This document shows, piece by piece, positions 47,294-58,944 of a DNA stretch of 64,000 bases; position 1 is the first letter of the stretch; every line of letters begins with the position of its first letter. Position numbers and translations under genes: made by a program. Under the pieces are notes generated by a model. The model saw only the letters and a list, made by a program, of their open reading frames with translations. It ran no database searches and was not told where the DNA came from. The DNA is from Valencia hispanica (lineage: Eukaryota > Chordata > Actinopteri > Cyprinodontiformes > Valenciidae), in contig OY747717.1 of the NCBI GenBank assembly GCA_963556495.2, positions 2,064,001 to 2,128,000 on the forward strand. The letters are read 5' to 3'.

Positions 47294-48857
47294 CAGTGGC
47301 TTGCAAAAGTATTCGGCCCCCTTGAACTTTTCCACATTTTGTCACATTACAGCCACAAACATGAATCAATTTTATTGGAATTCCAGGTGAAAGAACAAAA
47401 CAAAGTGGTGTACACGTGAGAAGTGGAACGAAAATCATACATGATTCCAAACATTTTTTACAAATAAATAACTGAAAAGTGGGGTGTGCATAATTATTCA
47501 GCCCCCTCTGGTCTGAGTGCAGTCAGTTGCCCATAGACATTGCCTGATGAGTGCTAATGACTAAATAGAGGCACCTGTGTGTAATCTAATGTCAGTACAA
47601 ATACAGCTGCCCTGTGACGGCCTCAGAGGTTGTCTAAGAGAATGTTGGGAGCAACAACACCATGAAGTCCAAAGAACACACCAGACAGGTCAGGGATAAA
47701 GTTACTGAGAAATTTAAAGCAGGCTTAGGCTACAAAAAGATTTCCCAAGCCTTGAACATCCCACGGAGCGCTGTTCAAGCCATCATTCAGAAATGGAAGG
47801 AGTATGGCACAACTGTAAACCTACCAAGACAAGGCCGTCCACCTAAACTCAGGCCGAACAAGGAGAGCGCTGATCAGAAATGCAGCCAAGAGGCCCATGG
47901 TGACTGAGGATGAGCTGCAGAGATCTACAGCTCAGGTGGGGGAATCTGTCCATAGGACAACTATTAGTGGTGCACTGCACAAAGTTGGCCTTTATGGAAG
48001 AGTGGCAAGAAGAAAGTCATTGTTAAAGGAAAACCATAAGAAGTCCCGTTTGCAGTTTGCCACAAGCCATGTGGGGGACACAGCAAACATGTGGAAGAAG
48101 GTGCTCTGGTCAGATGAGACCAAAATGCAAAACTAACACTGCACATCACTCTGAACACACCATCCCCACTGTCAAATATGGTGGTGGCAGCATCATGCTC
48201 TGGGGGTGCTTCTCTTCAGCAGGGACAGGGAAGCTGGTCAGAGTTGAAGGGAAGATGGATGGAGCCAAATACAGGGCAATCTTGGAAGAAAACCTCTTGG
48301 AGTCTGCAAAAGACTTGAGACTGGGGCGGAGGTTCACCTTCCAGCAGGACAACGACCCTAAACATAAAGCCAGGGCAACAATGGAATGGTTTAAAACAAA
48401 CATATCCATGTGTTAGAATGGCCCAGTCAAAGTCCAGATCTAAATCCTATCGAGAATCTGTGGCAAGATCTGAAAGCTGCTGTTCACAAACGCTGTCCAT
48501 CTAATCTGACTGAGCTGGAGCTGTTCTGCAAAGAAGAATGAGCAAGAATTTCAGTCTCTAGATGTGCAAAGCTGGTAGAAACATACCCTAAAAGACTGGC
48601 AGCTGGAAGTGCAGCAAAAGGTGGTTCTACAAAGTATTGACTCAGGGGGCTGAATAATTATGCACACCCCACTTTTCAGTTATTTATTTGTAAAAAATGT
48701 TTGGAATCATGTATGATTTTCGTTCCACTTCTCACGTGTACACCACTTTGTATTGGTCTTTCACCTGGAATTCCAATAAAATTGATTCATGTTTGTGGCT
48801 GTAATGTGACAAAATGTGGAAACGTTCAAGGGGGCCGAATACTTTTGCAAGCCACTG
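47294..48857 (+). mobile_element. Full-length Tc1-like transposon with 212-bp inverted repeats
   Basis: The left end CAGTGGCTTGCAAAAGTATT and the right end AATACTTTTGCAAGCCACTG are exact complements. The inverted repeats extend about 212 bp (47294-47505 and 48646-48857) with few mismatches. TA lies on both sides (47292-47293 and 48858-48859), the Tc1/mariner target duplication. The transposase within (47662-48643) is broken. The near-identity of the two repeats suggests a fairly recent insertion. Confidence 0.95.
47662..48643 (+). pseudogene. Broken Tc1-like transposase gene
   Basis: The start at 47662 gives MKSKEHTRQVRDKV and a paired-type helix-turn-helix (GLGYKKISQALNIPRSAVQA), then the hook GRPPKL. 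A frameshift near 47860 moves the text to the frame ending KVLWSDETK (first catalytic D), and a deletion of about 12 codons follows at 48125. The next frame has [20 protein letters not shown] and [13 protein letters not shown] (second D). A further shift near 48405 leads to [18 protein letters not shown] (E). TGA at 48539-48541 replaces a tryptophan. At least three frameshifts or deletions and one stop make it non-functional. The C-terminus GGSTKY-stop is visible. Confidence 0.92.
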
Positions 48858-48859
48858 TA

Positions 48860-49130
48860 TATATATATTTTTTATTTCTTTCTTTTTTTAAATATATATT
48901 CTCATTCTAATATAATATTTATTTATTTATCTATCATATTTTTTCTAGATTTCTTTATATGTTTTTTCATACTAATATATTTATTAATTTATCATATTTT
49001 TAATTGTTTTTTACATTTATTGATTTTTTAAATATATTTTTTCATGCTATATATTTTTTTATTATTAATTTATAAAAAAAAAAATTCTTTTACATGTCTT
49101 TCGTTTTTCTTTCTGATGTAATATTTGGTC
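48860..49130. repeat. AT-rich low-complexity tract
   Basis: Runs of tttatttatttat and tatatattttttt follow the Tc1 element. No gene. Confidence 0.6.
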
Positions 49131-49340
49131 AGTTAAACAGTCTCAGTGCAGCTGATATGCCAAAGGTCACTGAGACCTCCCATCATTACTAGATTTCCTG
49201 CAGGATTAACGTAGCTCATGAACTGGTGACAGAAATCCTCAATCTTCCATGTGATTGTGTGGTGCTGTTTGTTTTAGTTCCGATCAGTTTAATTCTTATG
49301 AACTATAATAGATTATGACCCCTGATACAACTATAATAAC

Positions 49341-49633
49341 TAGGGATGCACGACATCTCCGCATCGACATGGAGGTCGGTTCCATGAGTAAATCTGGGCC
49401 CATATTAACAACCGATGTTCTGGGGGGGTTGGTCATGTGACGGTGATGCAGCGCAGGATTGTGGGATGTCTAACTGAGCAGAGAAGCAATGTCAGCGGTT
49501 CTCGACGTTTTCTTCACGCTGTCGTAGGGGTAAATATAGAAATAAATATAATATCGGTAAATATCAGTTATCAACCCTAATGGCAATATCAATATTGGGA
49601 ATCGGCCCAAATGATCCGATCGGTGCATTCCTA
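49341..49633. mobile_element. hAT-type MITE, 293 bp
   Basis: It begins TAGGGATGCACGACATC and ends GATCGGTGCATTCCTA. Flanks are ATAATAAC and ATGATAAC (7/8 match), consistent with an 8-bp target duplication. It has no frame of its own. Confidence 0.8.
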
Positions 49634-49721
49634 ATGATAACTGGTAGTGACCTTCTGCTGGTAGATGAAGCCGCATATCCTTACAGAAGACAATGAGGAG
49701 GTTGTTGTGAAAGCTGATATT

Positions 49722-49793
49722 AACCCGGTACCACCCGGTACCACCCGGTACCACCTGGTACCACCCGGTACCACCCGGTACCACCCGGTACCC
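49722..49793. repeat. 10-bp tandem repeat with GGTACC in every unit
   Basis: About seven copies of ACCCGGTACC, one with T for C. Each unit holds the 6-bp palindrome GGTACC. Confidence 0.92.
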
Positions 49794-50051
49794 TCGTTTT
49801 GATATCATACACAGAAGAAGCGTGGAATGAGGAGCAGATCAGCAGAGCAGCAGGACGGTTCTCCTCTCTGCGTTTGGGTTCAGGGTTCTTATTTTACACG
49901 TTTTCTGCACTAATTAGACTGGAACAAATGGGCCTCACTATAAAATCGTGTTTATCCACTAAATATTTCCCAAATGTGTATTTTATTTTATGCATATATA
50001 TTTTAAAATATCTAATGAAGCTGGGATGAATTATGAGTCTTTCCTAACTCC

Positions 50052-50294
50052 TGCAGACTGGGAGTTCATTCAGACTGGGAGTTCATGCAGACTGGGATTT
50101 CATGCAGACTGGGATTTCATGCAGACTGGGATTTCATGCAGACTGGGATTTCATGCAGACTGGGATTTCATTCAGACTGGGAGTTCATGCAGACTGGGAT
50201 TTCATGCAGACTGGGATTTCATGCAGACTGGGATTTCATTCAGACTGGGAGTTCATGCAGACTGGGATTTCATGCAGACTGGGATTTCATGCAG
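50052..50294. repeat. 17-bp minisatellite, about 14 copies
   Basis: The unit is GCAGACTGGGATTTCAT, with variants ATTCAGACTGGGAGTTC. Because 17 is not a multiple of three, all three plus-strand frames stay open here; these frames are artefacts. Confidence 0.95.
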
Positions 50295-51464
50295 CAGAAA
50301 AAGGATCTTTTAAGTCAGCAGAATGGCAACATTTCCTCCTTTCTCTCTCAGATGGTTTCTATGTGCGTAGTGTTTTAGCGATAAGCTGTTTTTGTCTGTC
50401 CTGAACATGAAAAGCAAAGACTACAATCATCCTCCCGACGGCGGTGCGAAATCAGCAAGAGGCAGAATAATCCAGCCGTCTGGTTGACCCAAACGTTTTC
50501 CAGAAACCTGAGCGAATAAGAAGGAAGCCGAATCTGACCTTTAATGTTTCAAACATGGAGATGGTTTTAATAAGTTTCCACCTGCTGCTTAGAACTGGAG
50601 GCTGTTATTATTAAACGGAATAAAAAAAAACACATTGTTGCTCATATAAAGCGGCACTGATTCAGTCATATTCAATAAATAAGAATATTATTAAAAAGTT
50701 TATTTATTCCAGTAACTCTATCACATCAGTGAATCAGATCATATAGATTAATTCCTCCAGTTTGATGATTTCAAGCCTTTATCTTTCTGATTCCAGCCGA
50801 TTATAAACATTTAGGATTATATTTATTACATCCATCTAATAAACATTTTAACACAGAAATCTGGGCTTAATGAATGTTTAATGCCTGCTTAAAAGTTTTC
50901 AGAAGGTTCTTTTAATCTGACCAACGGGCCTTACTATTGATTATGACTCTACCTAACAGCTGTTTCAGCAGCCCAATTATTTACTTTATAACTTTTTAAT
51001 CCAGACGGCAGAGAACCATCAGGGATGACCTTACATCTCTGCAGACCCCACACATCCTGGACACAACCGGTTTAGACTCTCACCTCCAGGTGGTGCTACT
51101 GAGACAGTTTCTCCCCCAAGGCTGTCTCTCGATATCAGGCACAACTTCACTATTTCAACTTTCCTCTTCTGTAAAAACACTATTTTATACATATTGAAAA
51201 ATATAGACCTTGTTTTTTTAGTTTTTATATATATATATAAAAGTCTAAATTGAAAGAAAAGCAGAACCAAACTCAATTATTTGTTTGTGTGCAGAAACAG
51301 GAAGCTGATTCTAAATTAAATGTAAAGAAAGGTGAATGAATGAATGAAATGTGATATTCAAATAAACACATTCACCTCAAGGAAAGCTGTGCAACTTAAT
51401 ATTTAAATAATTAAAGAGGTGAAAATATGTAAATAAATTAAAAATAAACAAAAAGTATTAATCG
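50295..51464. other. Intronic sequence without a recognised gene
   Basis: Nothing supportable was recognised. Confidence 0.4.
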
Positions 51465-51990
51465 ATCGATCTTTATTTATATAGCAAATTTTTTCCAACC
51501 AGTGTGGCCCAAAGTGTTTCACATTGTAAAATCAAACTAACATAAAACCATTAAAGCGAATTTCATAAATAGTCACAAAAAAACCAACAAAAAAACTAAT
51601 AAAACCAAAATGCAGATGAACAAAAAGTAAATAATAAAAGAGTATCAAGCCTTCAGGAGCCAAAAACCATCCGGGAAAGAATATGTCTTAAGTTTGAATC
51701 TAAACAAAGGCAAATTAGTGAGTTCCACGATTTTGGACTGGCTATTGCTGATGATTTTATCCGTGGGACCTGCAGCAAACGCTGCCGAGCAGAGGGCAAG
51801 GCCCTGCTGGGTTAATAAGGATTTATAATCTCACATAAGTAAGACGGAGCCAAACCATGTGTGGCTTTAAAAGCAAATGTTAAAGGTTTAAAACGAACTC
51901 TGTATTTCACCGGAAGCCAGTGTAAGGAGAACATGTGATGATACTTCATGTGTGAGAAACACAATGACTAAACACTCTTTAAAAGAATTC
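51465..51990 (-). mobile_element. LINE 3' fragment, antisense
   Basis: Starts with atctttatttatatagcaaa. Further on, aagccagtgtaaggag and gccaaaccatgtgtggcttt resemble the 3' part of the L2-like copies at 13814-14515 in order and wording. No intact frame. It ends about 170 bp before the exon 4 acceptor. Confidence 0.55.
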
Positions 51991-52158
51991 TGTGGGGAAA
52001 AAAAACATCGAAATAAATACCTAAACAATCAAACTTTAAGGAAAGGGAAGTGATTCTGTTTTTAAAAAATCAAATGAAATATTGAGTAAAGCAGGAGTTG
52101 TGGGTCTCACCCTGCTGGATCCCTTCTTCACCTCCATCTTCCTCCGTCTCTGTTTCAG

Positions 52159-52309
52159 AACCCGGACTCAGCCGGAACCTCCAGTTCCTCCAGCGTCCGT
52201 CCAGAGTAACGGCCCTCCTGGGAACCGATGCTGTGCTGGAATGTTCCGCCTCCGGGTACCCGACTCCGAGCGTCCGCTGGAGGAGAGGAGAGGAACTCAT
52301 TCAGAGCTG
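52159..52309 (+). CDS. dcc: dcc netrin receptor, exon encoding first half of Ig domain 3
   Basis: The acceptor is ctctgtttcag at 52148-52158 and the donor is CTG|gtgggt after 52309. The 151-bp exon enters in phase 1 and leaves in phase 2. Joined to the previous exon it encodes [17 protein letters not shown], then [12 protein letters not shown] with the first Ig cysteine, then [11 protein letters not shown] with the core tryptophan. Mammalian DCC has nearly the same text here (DPGLHRQLYFLQRPSNV, RGEEVIQ) and neogenin does not, so this exon decides the gene assignment. The domain is split by an intron, and its second cysteine lies in the next exon. A longer open frame (52098-52466) reads past the donor and is artefactual. 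Confidence 0.92.
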
Positions 52310-52674
52310 GTGGGTGGTTCCGCTTTGGATTACAGGAAGAACGTTCCTGAACGTTCCAGACATCCTGATTAATCCGTTCACAAGCAGAAAGCTCAGAGGC
52401 GTGTCCTACATGGATCCTGAGCGAAACAGACAAATAAAGCATCACACGTTTACATACACCCAGTAAAAAGACACACAGCTTTATTTTTCTCCCAGTCTGA
52501 AGGACAATCAGGGTGTCCTGGTTTAGGTCAGAATTACCCCAAATATTGTCATATTTATTTATGAATGTCCTCAAGATCAGAAGTTTCCATACATTTCCTC
52601 AATGATTGGCTGCCTTTAAAGCTGGATGATGACTCGTGTCAAACATCCTGGTTCTCCTTCCACAAGCTTCTCAT

Positions 52675-53750
52675 CAGGGCTGAAACGAATCATCGAATGG
52701 TTTCGATTGAATAAATTCACTGTGTTTGGAAAATCTTCCTAGAACGTAGAACAATGTATGAATGACAGCACACAGACAAGTAACAACGAACTCCTCCGTC
52801 CCTTTGCCTTTTATTCCAATACAGAGTTTGTAGGCGTACGTATTTTGCTCACCACATAAGGAAAGGAACATTATCTTACAAGCTGCTGTTGCAAGATGCA
52901 AGATTGCAAATTTTTCCAACACACTGATTCATAAACAAAATTAAAAAAAAATCCGATTCAAATCTTTTTTAACTTACTCTGTAATTCACACAGACACATT
53001 TCACCGACGCACAACGTGGTCATTTAGTCGCCATGGAGGAAGATCAAGAAACCAGCAAAGACAAACGCAGCTGCAGTCACTATGGCAAGTGGTTGTAGTA
53101 TATAATCTACAAACGCATCCGTCTTTGAATGCAATTTTAGATTGGAATAATGCCAACCCTCCCAATCGAAATCACATTATTACCGTTCATAATTAAAAAG
53201 AAATATGCTACCCTTATATTGTGACTAGTAGAAATTAAATTGTGTTAGTATTTCCGGGAGTACTGATCTGTATGTTAATAGATTACATTAATGTCCCCTG
53301 ATTGTAGTGTAGATGTGTTATTTTGACAAGGATGACAGATACTAATATCACCTAAAATGTAACTGAAATATAGGTGTTTTTTTTATAAGTTATTAATTAT
53401 CAACTGCAAATATCTGATGGGAGATTTTATAATAAGCTTCAGACTATTCAGCCTCATAACTCAGCTTATTTTTTAAGGAATTGTTTGTGTACTAAAAAGA
53501 AATATTTCATTTTGCAAAACCGTTTACATGTTTAAAACATTGCAGTTTGGTGCACACATTAGTCGTCACATGTTGTAGATCAATAGTTGGCATTTTCTGA
53601 AAAGGAATCAGAATCAGTGTTGGATTTTTAAATACAAAATTATTTAAATTATTTCTTCCCCGCTGGAAGGGTTGTCAAACAGATTATTTGATTAATCGAC
53701 GGATGATTCGATAGAATATTCAAATGCTAAAATATTCAACAGCGACAGCC
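52675..53750. mobile_element. Probable hAT relic
   Basis: The left end CAGGGCTGAAACGAATCATC and the right end gattaatcgacggatgattc ... caacagcgacagcccc have the wording of hAT termini. From 53033 a short frame reads MEEDQETSKDKRS, which could be a transposase N-terminus. I found no 8-bp target duplication, so the boundaries are uncertain. Confidence 0.4.
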
Positions 53751-53779
53751 CCAGGTGGGAATCACCATGGGAACCAAAG

Positions 53780-54760
53780 TGTTGAAGGCTAGAACAGATA
53801 CTCTTCAAAATAAGAGTCTTCCTCGTCTACAGATTCAAATGTAGGTCCTAATGAGTTTAAAGCAGCAAATAAGTGTGACATAAATGATCATCCGAGCGGA
53901 GACCTTCAAAATAAAGCTTACACATGCTCTTTTTAAATGAAAACCTTTAAAACTTGCTGTGGCCGTTTCATTTAAAAGTTGGTTCTACATCACCTTTTTG
54001 ATTAAACAAGAAAGGAAAAAAAGGGATTATTCTGACTTTCACGATAAATGGTAAATGGACTGAACTTATATAGCGCTTTTCTAGTCATACTGACCACTCA
54101 AAGCGCTTTACATTGAAGCCACATTCACCCACTCACACTCGCATTCATACACCGACACCCACCATGGCTCGGTAGGACACAGGGGCACATCGACATGTGA
54201 CTGGAGGAAGCTGGAATCAAACCTACGACCCTCCGATTGCAAGCCAACTCTACTCTACCACTGAGCCACAGTCGCCCTTCACTTAGCTTCTAGATAAAGC
54301 TTCTATATAGTCTTCAACATGCGTCAATATTTTTATTATTGTTGCAAAATTTAGTTTCCACCTTACTAAACCAGATACAAAGAATATATAAATATATTTT
54401 GACCCTTCAAAATAAAGCTCACATTTTATTGCGAATAAAAGTATCGATCTTGAATAGGTCAAATAATCACAAAAGAAAGCTCCACTTTACTAAGGATGAT
54501 GTTGGCCTTTCAACATAAAGGTTGCAGATACTTTTCAAAATAAAAGTCTCAACTGTTCATAAGTTAAATCATTGCAAATGAAGATTCCACATTGAAGACA
54601 GACTTAAAACAACCAGACAAAAACATTTGACAATGTTTTTCGAAATTAAGCTCAGATTCTCTTCAGAATAAAAGTCTGAGTCTCTCAGAGGATAAATTAT
54701 AGCACATTTAGCTTTTTAAAATAAGTATTTTTCATGAATCAGCCATTGAAGATGGATTCC
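53780..54760. repeat. Scattered short repeats CTTCAAAATAAAGCTC/AAAAGTCT
   Basis: Variants occur near 53812, 53908, 54414, 54535 and 54658, about 100 bp apart where adjacent. The words ccttcaaaataaagctcaca and cttttcaaaataaaagtctc recur with decaying text between. Looks like an old tandem duplication, split by the SINE at 54044-54278. Confidence 0.5.
54044..54278 (-). mobile_element. tRNA-derived SINE, antisense
   Basis: The minus strand contains a polymerase III A-box-like word TGGCTCAGTGGTAGAGTA (54251-54268) and a B-box-like word GGTTTGATTCC (54213-54223) in the right order. The tail continues through gcgctatataagttcagtcc. This is a common fish SINE layout. It is not a functional tRNA gene: the clover-leaf is incomplete. 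Confidence 0.75.
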
Positions 54761-54889
54761 AGAAAATTGGCTTGATTGTGCTCACCAAGTGGCCTAATCA
54801 AAAGAATCTGCTCATGTAAATAACAGTGGTGTGGACGTTAAGCTAACGCTAGCAGCTAAGCTCTCATTCTGTCAAGCAAACCCACACCA

Positions 54890-56076
54890 TAGGGTGACCA
54901 ACCGTCCTGTTTTCCCCGGACATGTCCACTTTTCTCATGCTGTCCGGGTGGATTTCATAGATCGATGAAAATGTTTTTAAGGGGACTAATAAGCAAACTT
55001 AAATTGACTGGTGCGATGCATGCAATACGACACATTTTCTCTCATCTATCGTCCTTGCCGAGCTGCTGCCTAGTGGATGGTTCTGAACCGTTTCATAGAC
55101 GCAACAGACAGCGGGCTTTGATGCGCTGCACCACTTTGCGGCGTTGCGACTGTTTACAAGATATTAAAGTGCAAATGTAGCTTTACAGACAAACAGAGCT
55201 GGCATAGCTGGCATATGTGTTTCTTTGTGTGACAAAAGAGGCAAAGATCCAGTTGGTCCAGATGGAAACGAAATCTATAATAATAATAATTCATGTATAA
55301 ACTGACTGATGAGGATAAAATGTAAAAAATGGAGCAGGCATTATTGTGTTTTTGAGATGCTGCTTTTTACTTTTATTAATAAATTGAAATTAAAATAATA
55401 CCTGTGTTCTCAGAATGTTATTTCAGATTTTTGTTTAATTTTTGTCCAGTATGACGTAAAAAGTGAACTATTATTGTTTCTGGTACATTTTCTGATTCGG
55501 AAGAGTAATTATTTATTTTATTCTTTTTTTTTTTTATAATGCAGTTTTTATTTGTTTTTAGAGCAGAAGGAAACCATTGTAAGACTGCAGTTTACAAACA
55601 CACACATCATACCGTTTCCCAGGAACACCCCCCTCCACCTCCCTAAAAATGAACCATTTAACCCCCCCCTCCCTACCAACACATAAGCCAAGGTTAACAC
55701 CGTAAGTTACCATCAGATAAGAAGATATATATATATATATATATACATACATACACATACATATAAACACCTATTTATACTCATACACTAACAGACACAC
55801 AGACGAACAAAAGGATACATAATGATCCAGTAGATGTCAAATCTTTGAAAGTAAGGAAAAGTAATTATTTCCATTATTAATTCATTTCTAGAGATTTTAA
55901 AGTCATTTTTGCACTTGTGAAAGCCTATCTGAAGTTTGTTATTAAACTGTTCATTCTAACCACATGGAGAATTCATGCTTTAAATATGTTCAATCAAAAG
56001 TCTGATCCCAGTCATGACGTGTTTCAGGACTGGGCCAAGTGTCCTTTTTTTTGGAAATCAAAATATGTTCACCCTA
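54890..56076. mobile_element. Non-autonomous hAT element just upstream of dcc exon 5
   Basis: It begins TAGGGTGACCAACCGTCC and ends AAATATGTTCACCCTA. Both flanks are CCACACCA (54882-54889 and 56077-56084). The 1.19-kb interior has a TA run near 55730 and no recognisable transposase. Its right end is 97 bp upstream of the exon 5 start at 56174, so it displaces whatever intronic splice signals lay further upstream. Confidence 0.9.
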
Positions 56077-56173
56077 CCACACCATGAACGAGGGAGAAAA
56101 ATGGCTCCTGCTGCTGGGTGTTTCCAACACGCTGTGGAAGTAAATAATTCGTCTGTGTCTTCCTCGTCTGCAG

Positions 56174-56310
56174 GAACAAGAAGTATTCGCTGCTGGCGGG
56201 CAGCAACCTGATCATCAGGTCCGTCACCGACGACGACTCCGGCTCCTACAGCTGCACGGCCTCCAACAAGAACCAGAACATCACGGCGCAGGCAGAACTC
56301 AGCATCCTAG
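56174..56310 (+). CDS. dcc: dcc netrin receptor, exon encoding second half of Ig domain 3
   Basis: This 137-bp exon follows acceptor cttcctcgtctgcag and ends at CTAG|gtaaag. It enters in phase 2 and leaves in phase 1. The junction codon TG|G plus AAC AAG AAG gives [16 protein letters not shown], then [15 protein letters not shown] with the second Ig3 cysteine, then [11 protein letters not shown]. Mammalian DCC reads KKYSLLGGSNLLI ... TDDDSGMYTC here. NIT is an N-glycosylation sequon at a site conserved in mammalian DCC. The exon has no methionine, so it is missed by scans that require ATG. A hAT transposon ends only 97 bp upstream of it (54890-56076). The following Ig4 exon was not found before the end of the window. 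Confidence 0.93.
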
Positions 56311-57904
56311 GTAAAGAGACACACAGGAGGAAAAGGTCCGAGGCCTCAGTGCCCGACCGTCACGTTTATCAGAGACGTTTACTGAAAAGAGTCGGGTCCG
56401 AACTGAGGTCGGCCCAAAAGAACATCAGTGTCTGGTCTGAGTTCGGAGAACGCCGGGTCGCTCCTGAAGGGATCGGGAATCCTCACGGGAAAACATGAAA
56501 TACATCGAAAGTTATCAAAGTGGATCAGGGACACCGGGCCTCATCCAGAACCGAGCGGTGTCGGAGAAGGTGTGTGTTTGCATCGGGAGGTTCTCATCAA
56601 TAAAATATGTCTGCATTCATTGTCTGAGATGTTCCAGCAGCGGAGCCGTCGCTCAGCCGGAGGCTTTACACAGCGTTTTATTCCAGAACCGGTTAAAAGT
56701 CCAAGACTGGAACAGAAAAACTTTAACAGAAAAAAGAAGTGGTCATTTTACTCCTCGTTTAAAGAGAGAAAACACAGAAAAATAGCCCGAATATTTGGAG
56801 TCTCCATCAGGGATGCTGGCGCCGGTGGGACAACCAGGACTTAGGGTCCATTATGATCATAACATGAAAGTACAGAAAGAGGAAAAAACAATGACAAACT
56901 GATGAACTTAATGAGAAAATAATTGGATAAATGTAAGAAAAATGATATGTATAAATAAATAAAGTTCAGATCAAACAGAAAGAACTAAAAAAAGAAATTA
57001 TTTAATTTGGTCTGTGTTAAAAAAAATATTTATGTGAATAAATTAATTGATTTAAACCATTAAATTCAACTGAACTGTTGAAGAAAAAAATATTAAAAAC
57101 TAAAACATAAAATAAATTATACACGAAAGTAGGTGAACTATTTACATCTAACATATATACAAATAAAATAAATACATATTAAATACATGTGCAAGAAAAT
57201 AAATGGTTGAAAGAAATGATTGGGAGGTTTTGGAGGAGCTGCAGATGTGTTGATCTTCTGCTGTGCGGATGTTTTACAGCGCGGCTCTGAGGTTCTTCTA
57301 AAAAGTGCAGCGGGATAGGAAGCATGTAGTCGGATGTGGCCCGCAGCATGACGCCGTGCTCTCTGTGTGTTTCCAGTTTTAATCTCATGCTGCAGACATG
57401 AAGCCGCAGTCAGCAGCATCGAGATCTGTTTAAAGAGCTTTATTCCATAAACGAAGATACAAAGGATTTCCAACAGCGCCTCTATTTGATCTTTTTAGGT
57501 TTTTTAGCTTTAACTTCCCGTTCGTAAACTCGTTACTCTGGTTTTTCTTGCTTCATGACCTTGTTCGGCTTTCATTTACAGAAACTCAAAGTCTTACTGA
57601 AGCTAAAACTGAGATGTTTGTCTTCCTGTAATGAAGGCTCAGGACTGTGAATCCTGGGAGCGTCATCAGATTTCCATTTAGAACGGCGTAATGAAACAGA
57701 CGGCCGTGTTTATTCTCTCCCAGCAGAGAGTGGAAATCATACAGAAGCAGCTGGTGTTCGTTCGACTCTCAGGAGCAAATCTGCAAATTAACCTTCAGGT
57801 GCTAAATCTCCTTCCAGCTGGGCCTCCGTCTTCTTCGGGCTTTTCTCCCCGTCCATGATGGGTCTCTGGGGACGTTTACATCTGGGATCAGAAAGGATGG
57901 AGTT
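56311..57904. other. Start of the intron after Ig3, no feature recognised
   Basis: Frames at 56428-56844 and 57138-57473 lack domains and splice support. The Ig4 exon expected next (PPxFL ... AHES-type text) was not found. Confidence 0.45.
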
Positions 57905-58402
57905 ATTCATCCAACCATCCATCCCTTCATTTATCCATCCATCCCTTCATTTATCCATCCATCCATCCATCCCTTCATTTATCCATCCATCCCTTCATTT
58001 ATCCATCCATCCATCCATCCCTTCATTTATCCATCCATCCCTTCATTTATCCATCCATCCTATTATTTATCCATCCATCCCTTCATTTATCCATCCAGCC
58101 GTCCTCCCATCCTATTATTTATCCATCTATCCATCCATCCCTTCATTTATCCATCTATCCATCCATCCCTTCATTTATCCATCTATCCATCCATCCCTTC
58201 ATTTATCCATCTATCCATCCATCCCTTCATTTATCCATCCAGCCGTCCATCCATCCGTCCTCCCATCCTATTATTTATCCATCCATCCATCCATCCCTTC
58301 ATTTATCCATCCATCCCTTCATTCATCCATCCAGCCGTCCATCCAGCCGTCCTCCCATCCTATTATTTATCCATCCATCCATCCATCCCTTCATTTATCC
58401 AG
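57905..58402. repeat. ATCC tetranucleotide array with CCCTTCATTT links
   Basis: Blocks of ATCC separated by cccttcatttatccatc and ctattatttatccatc alternate in a higher-order pattern of a few tens of bases. The 200-codon frame across it ([16 protein letters not shown]) is an artefact. Confidence 0.95.
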
Positions 58403-58944
58403 CCAGCGGCGTCTCTGGCCTGATCAGTTAGGTGAGGCACAGCGACTCAACACCTAAAAGCAGCAACTAATTCTTCTGTGATTGATACAATCTGACTTGT
58501 ATCAATCAATCAATCAATCAATCATATTGATTGCTATTTTATGTTATTCATTTAATATTGATTCAATAATAAATTAACCACATATAATATCACACATCTA
58601 CTCACTATAAATAGCATTTTATGTAATTGAAGAATGAAATCTTTTTCACATCTGGTACCTACAATCGCTGATTCAGGAGGATTTATTCTACTGAGCTTGT
58701 TAGTATTCAGGCAAAGACTGAGATAGTTTTACGCAGATGTTTATAACAGAATCTTTTTGGTAACAGAATCAGTCTTTATATAATATTACTCTGTAAAGAA
58801 CAAAACCTGCTCCACAGAGTGTTTTCTTTCAGACCCCAGCCATGTCTCTTTTCCAAATGGTTCAAGAACAGCTTTCCTTTTTATTTGGGAATGCTTCTTT
58901 GAAACGTTTTGGGTGAAATTGCAGGAATGTTGAGGGGTTTTAAA

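Noticed and set aside
54205..54275. Functional tRNA gene on the minus strand
   Set aside because: A-box and B-box words are present, but the flanks match a SINE body and the acceptor stem does not pair.
54965..55180. 71-codon frame inside the hAT element
   Set aside because: No similarity to hAT transposase blocks that I can recognise. It is likely a chance frame in a non-autonomous element.
18588..56310. Assignment to neogenin (neo1) instead of dcc
   Set aside because: Some Ig1 residues look neogenin-like (SIVSRTAK), but Ig2 and especially Ig3 text follow DCC at clearly more positions.
57855..58457. 200-codon frame of IHPSIPSF units
   Set aside because: Translation of an ATCC array.
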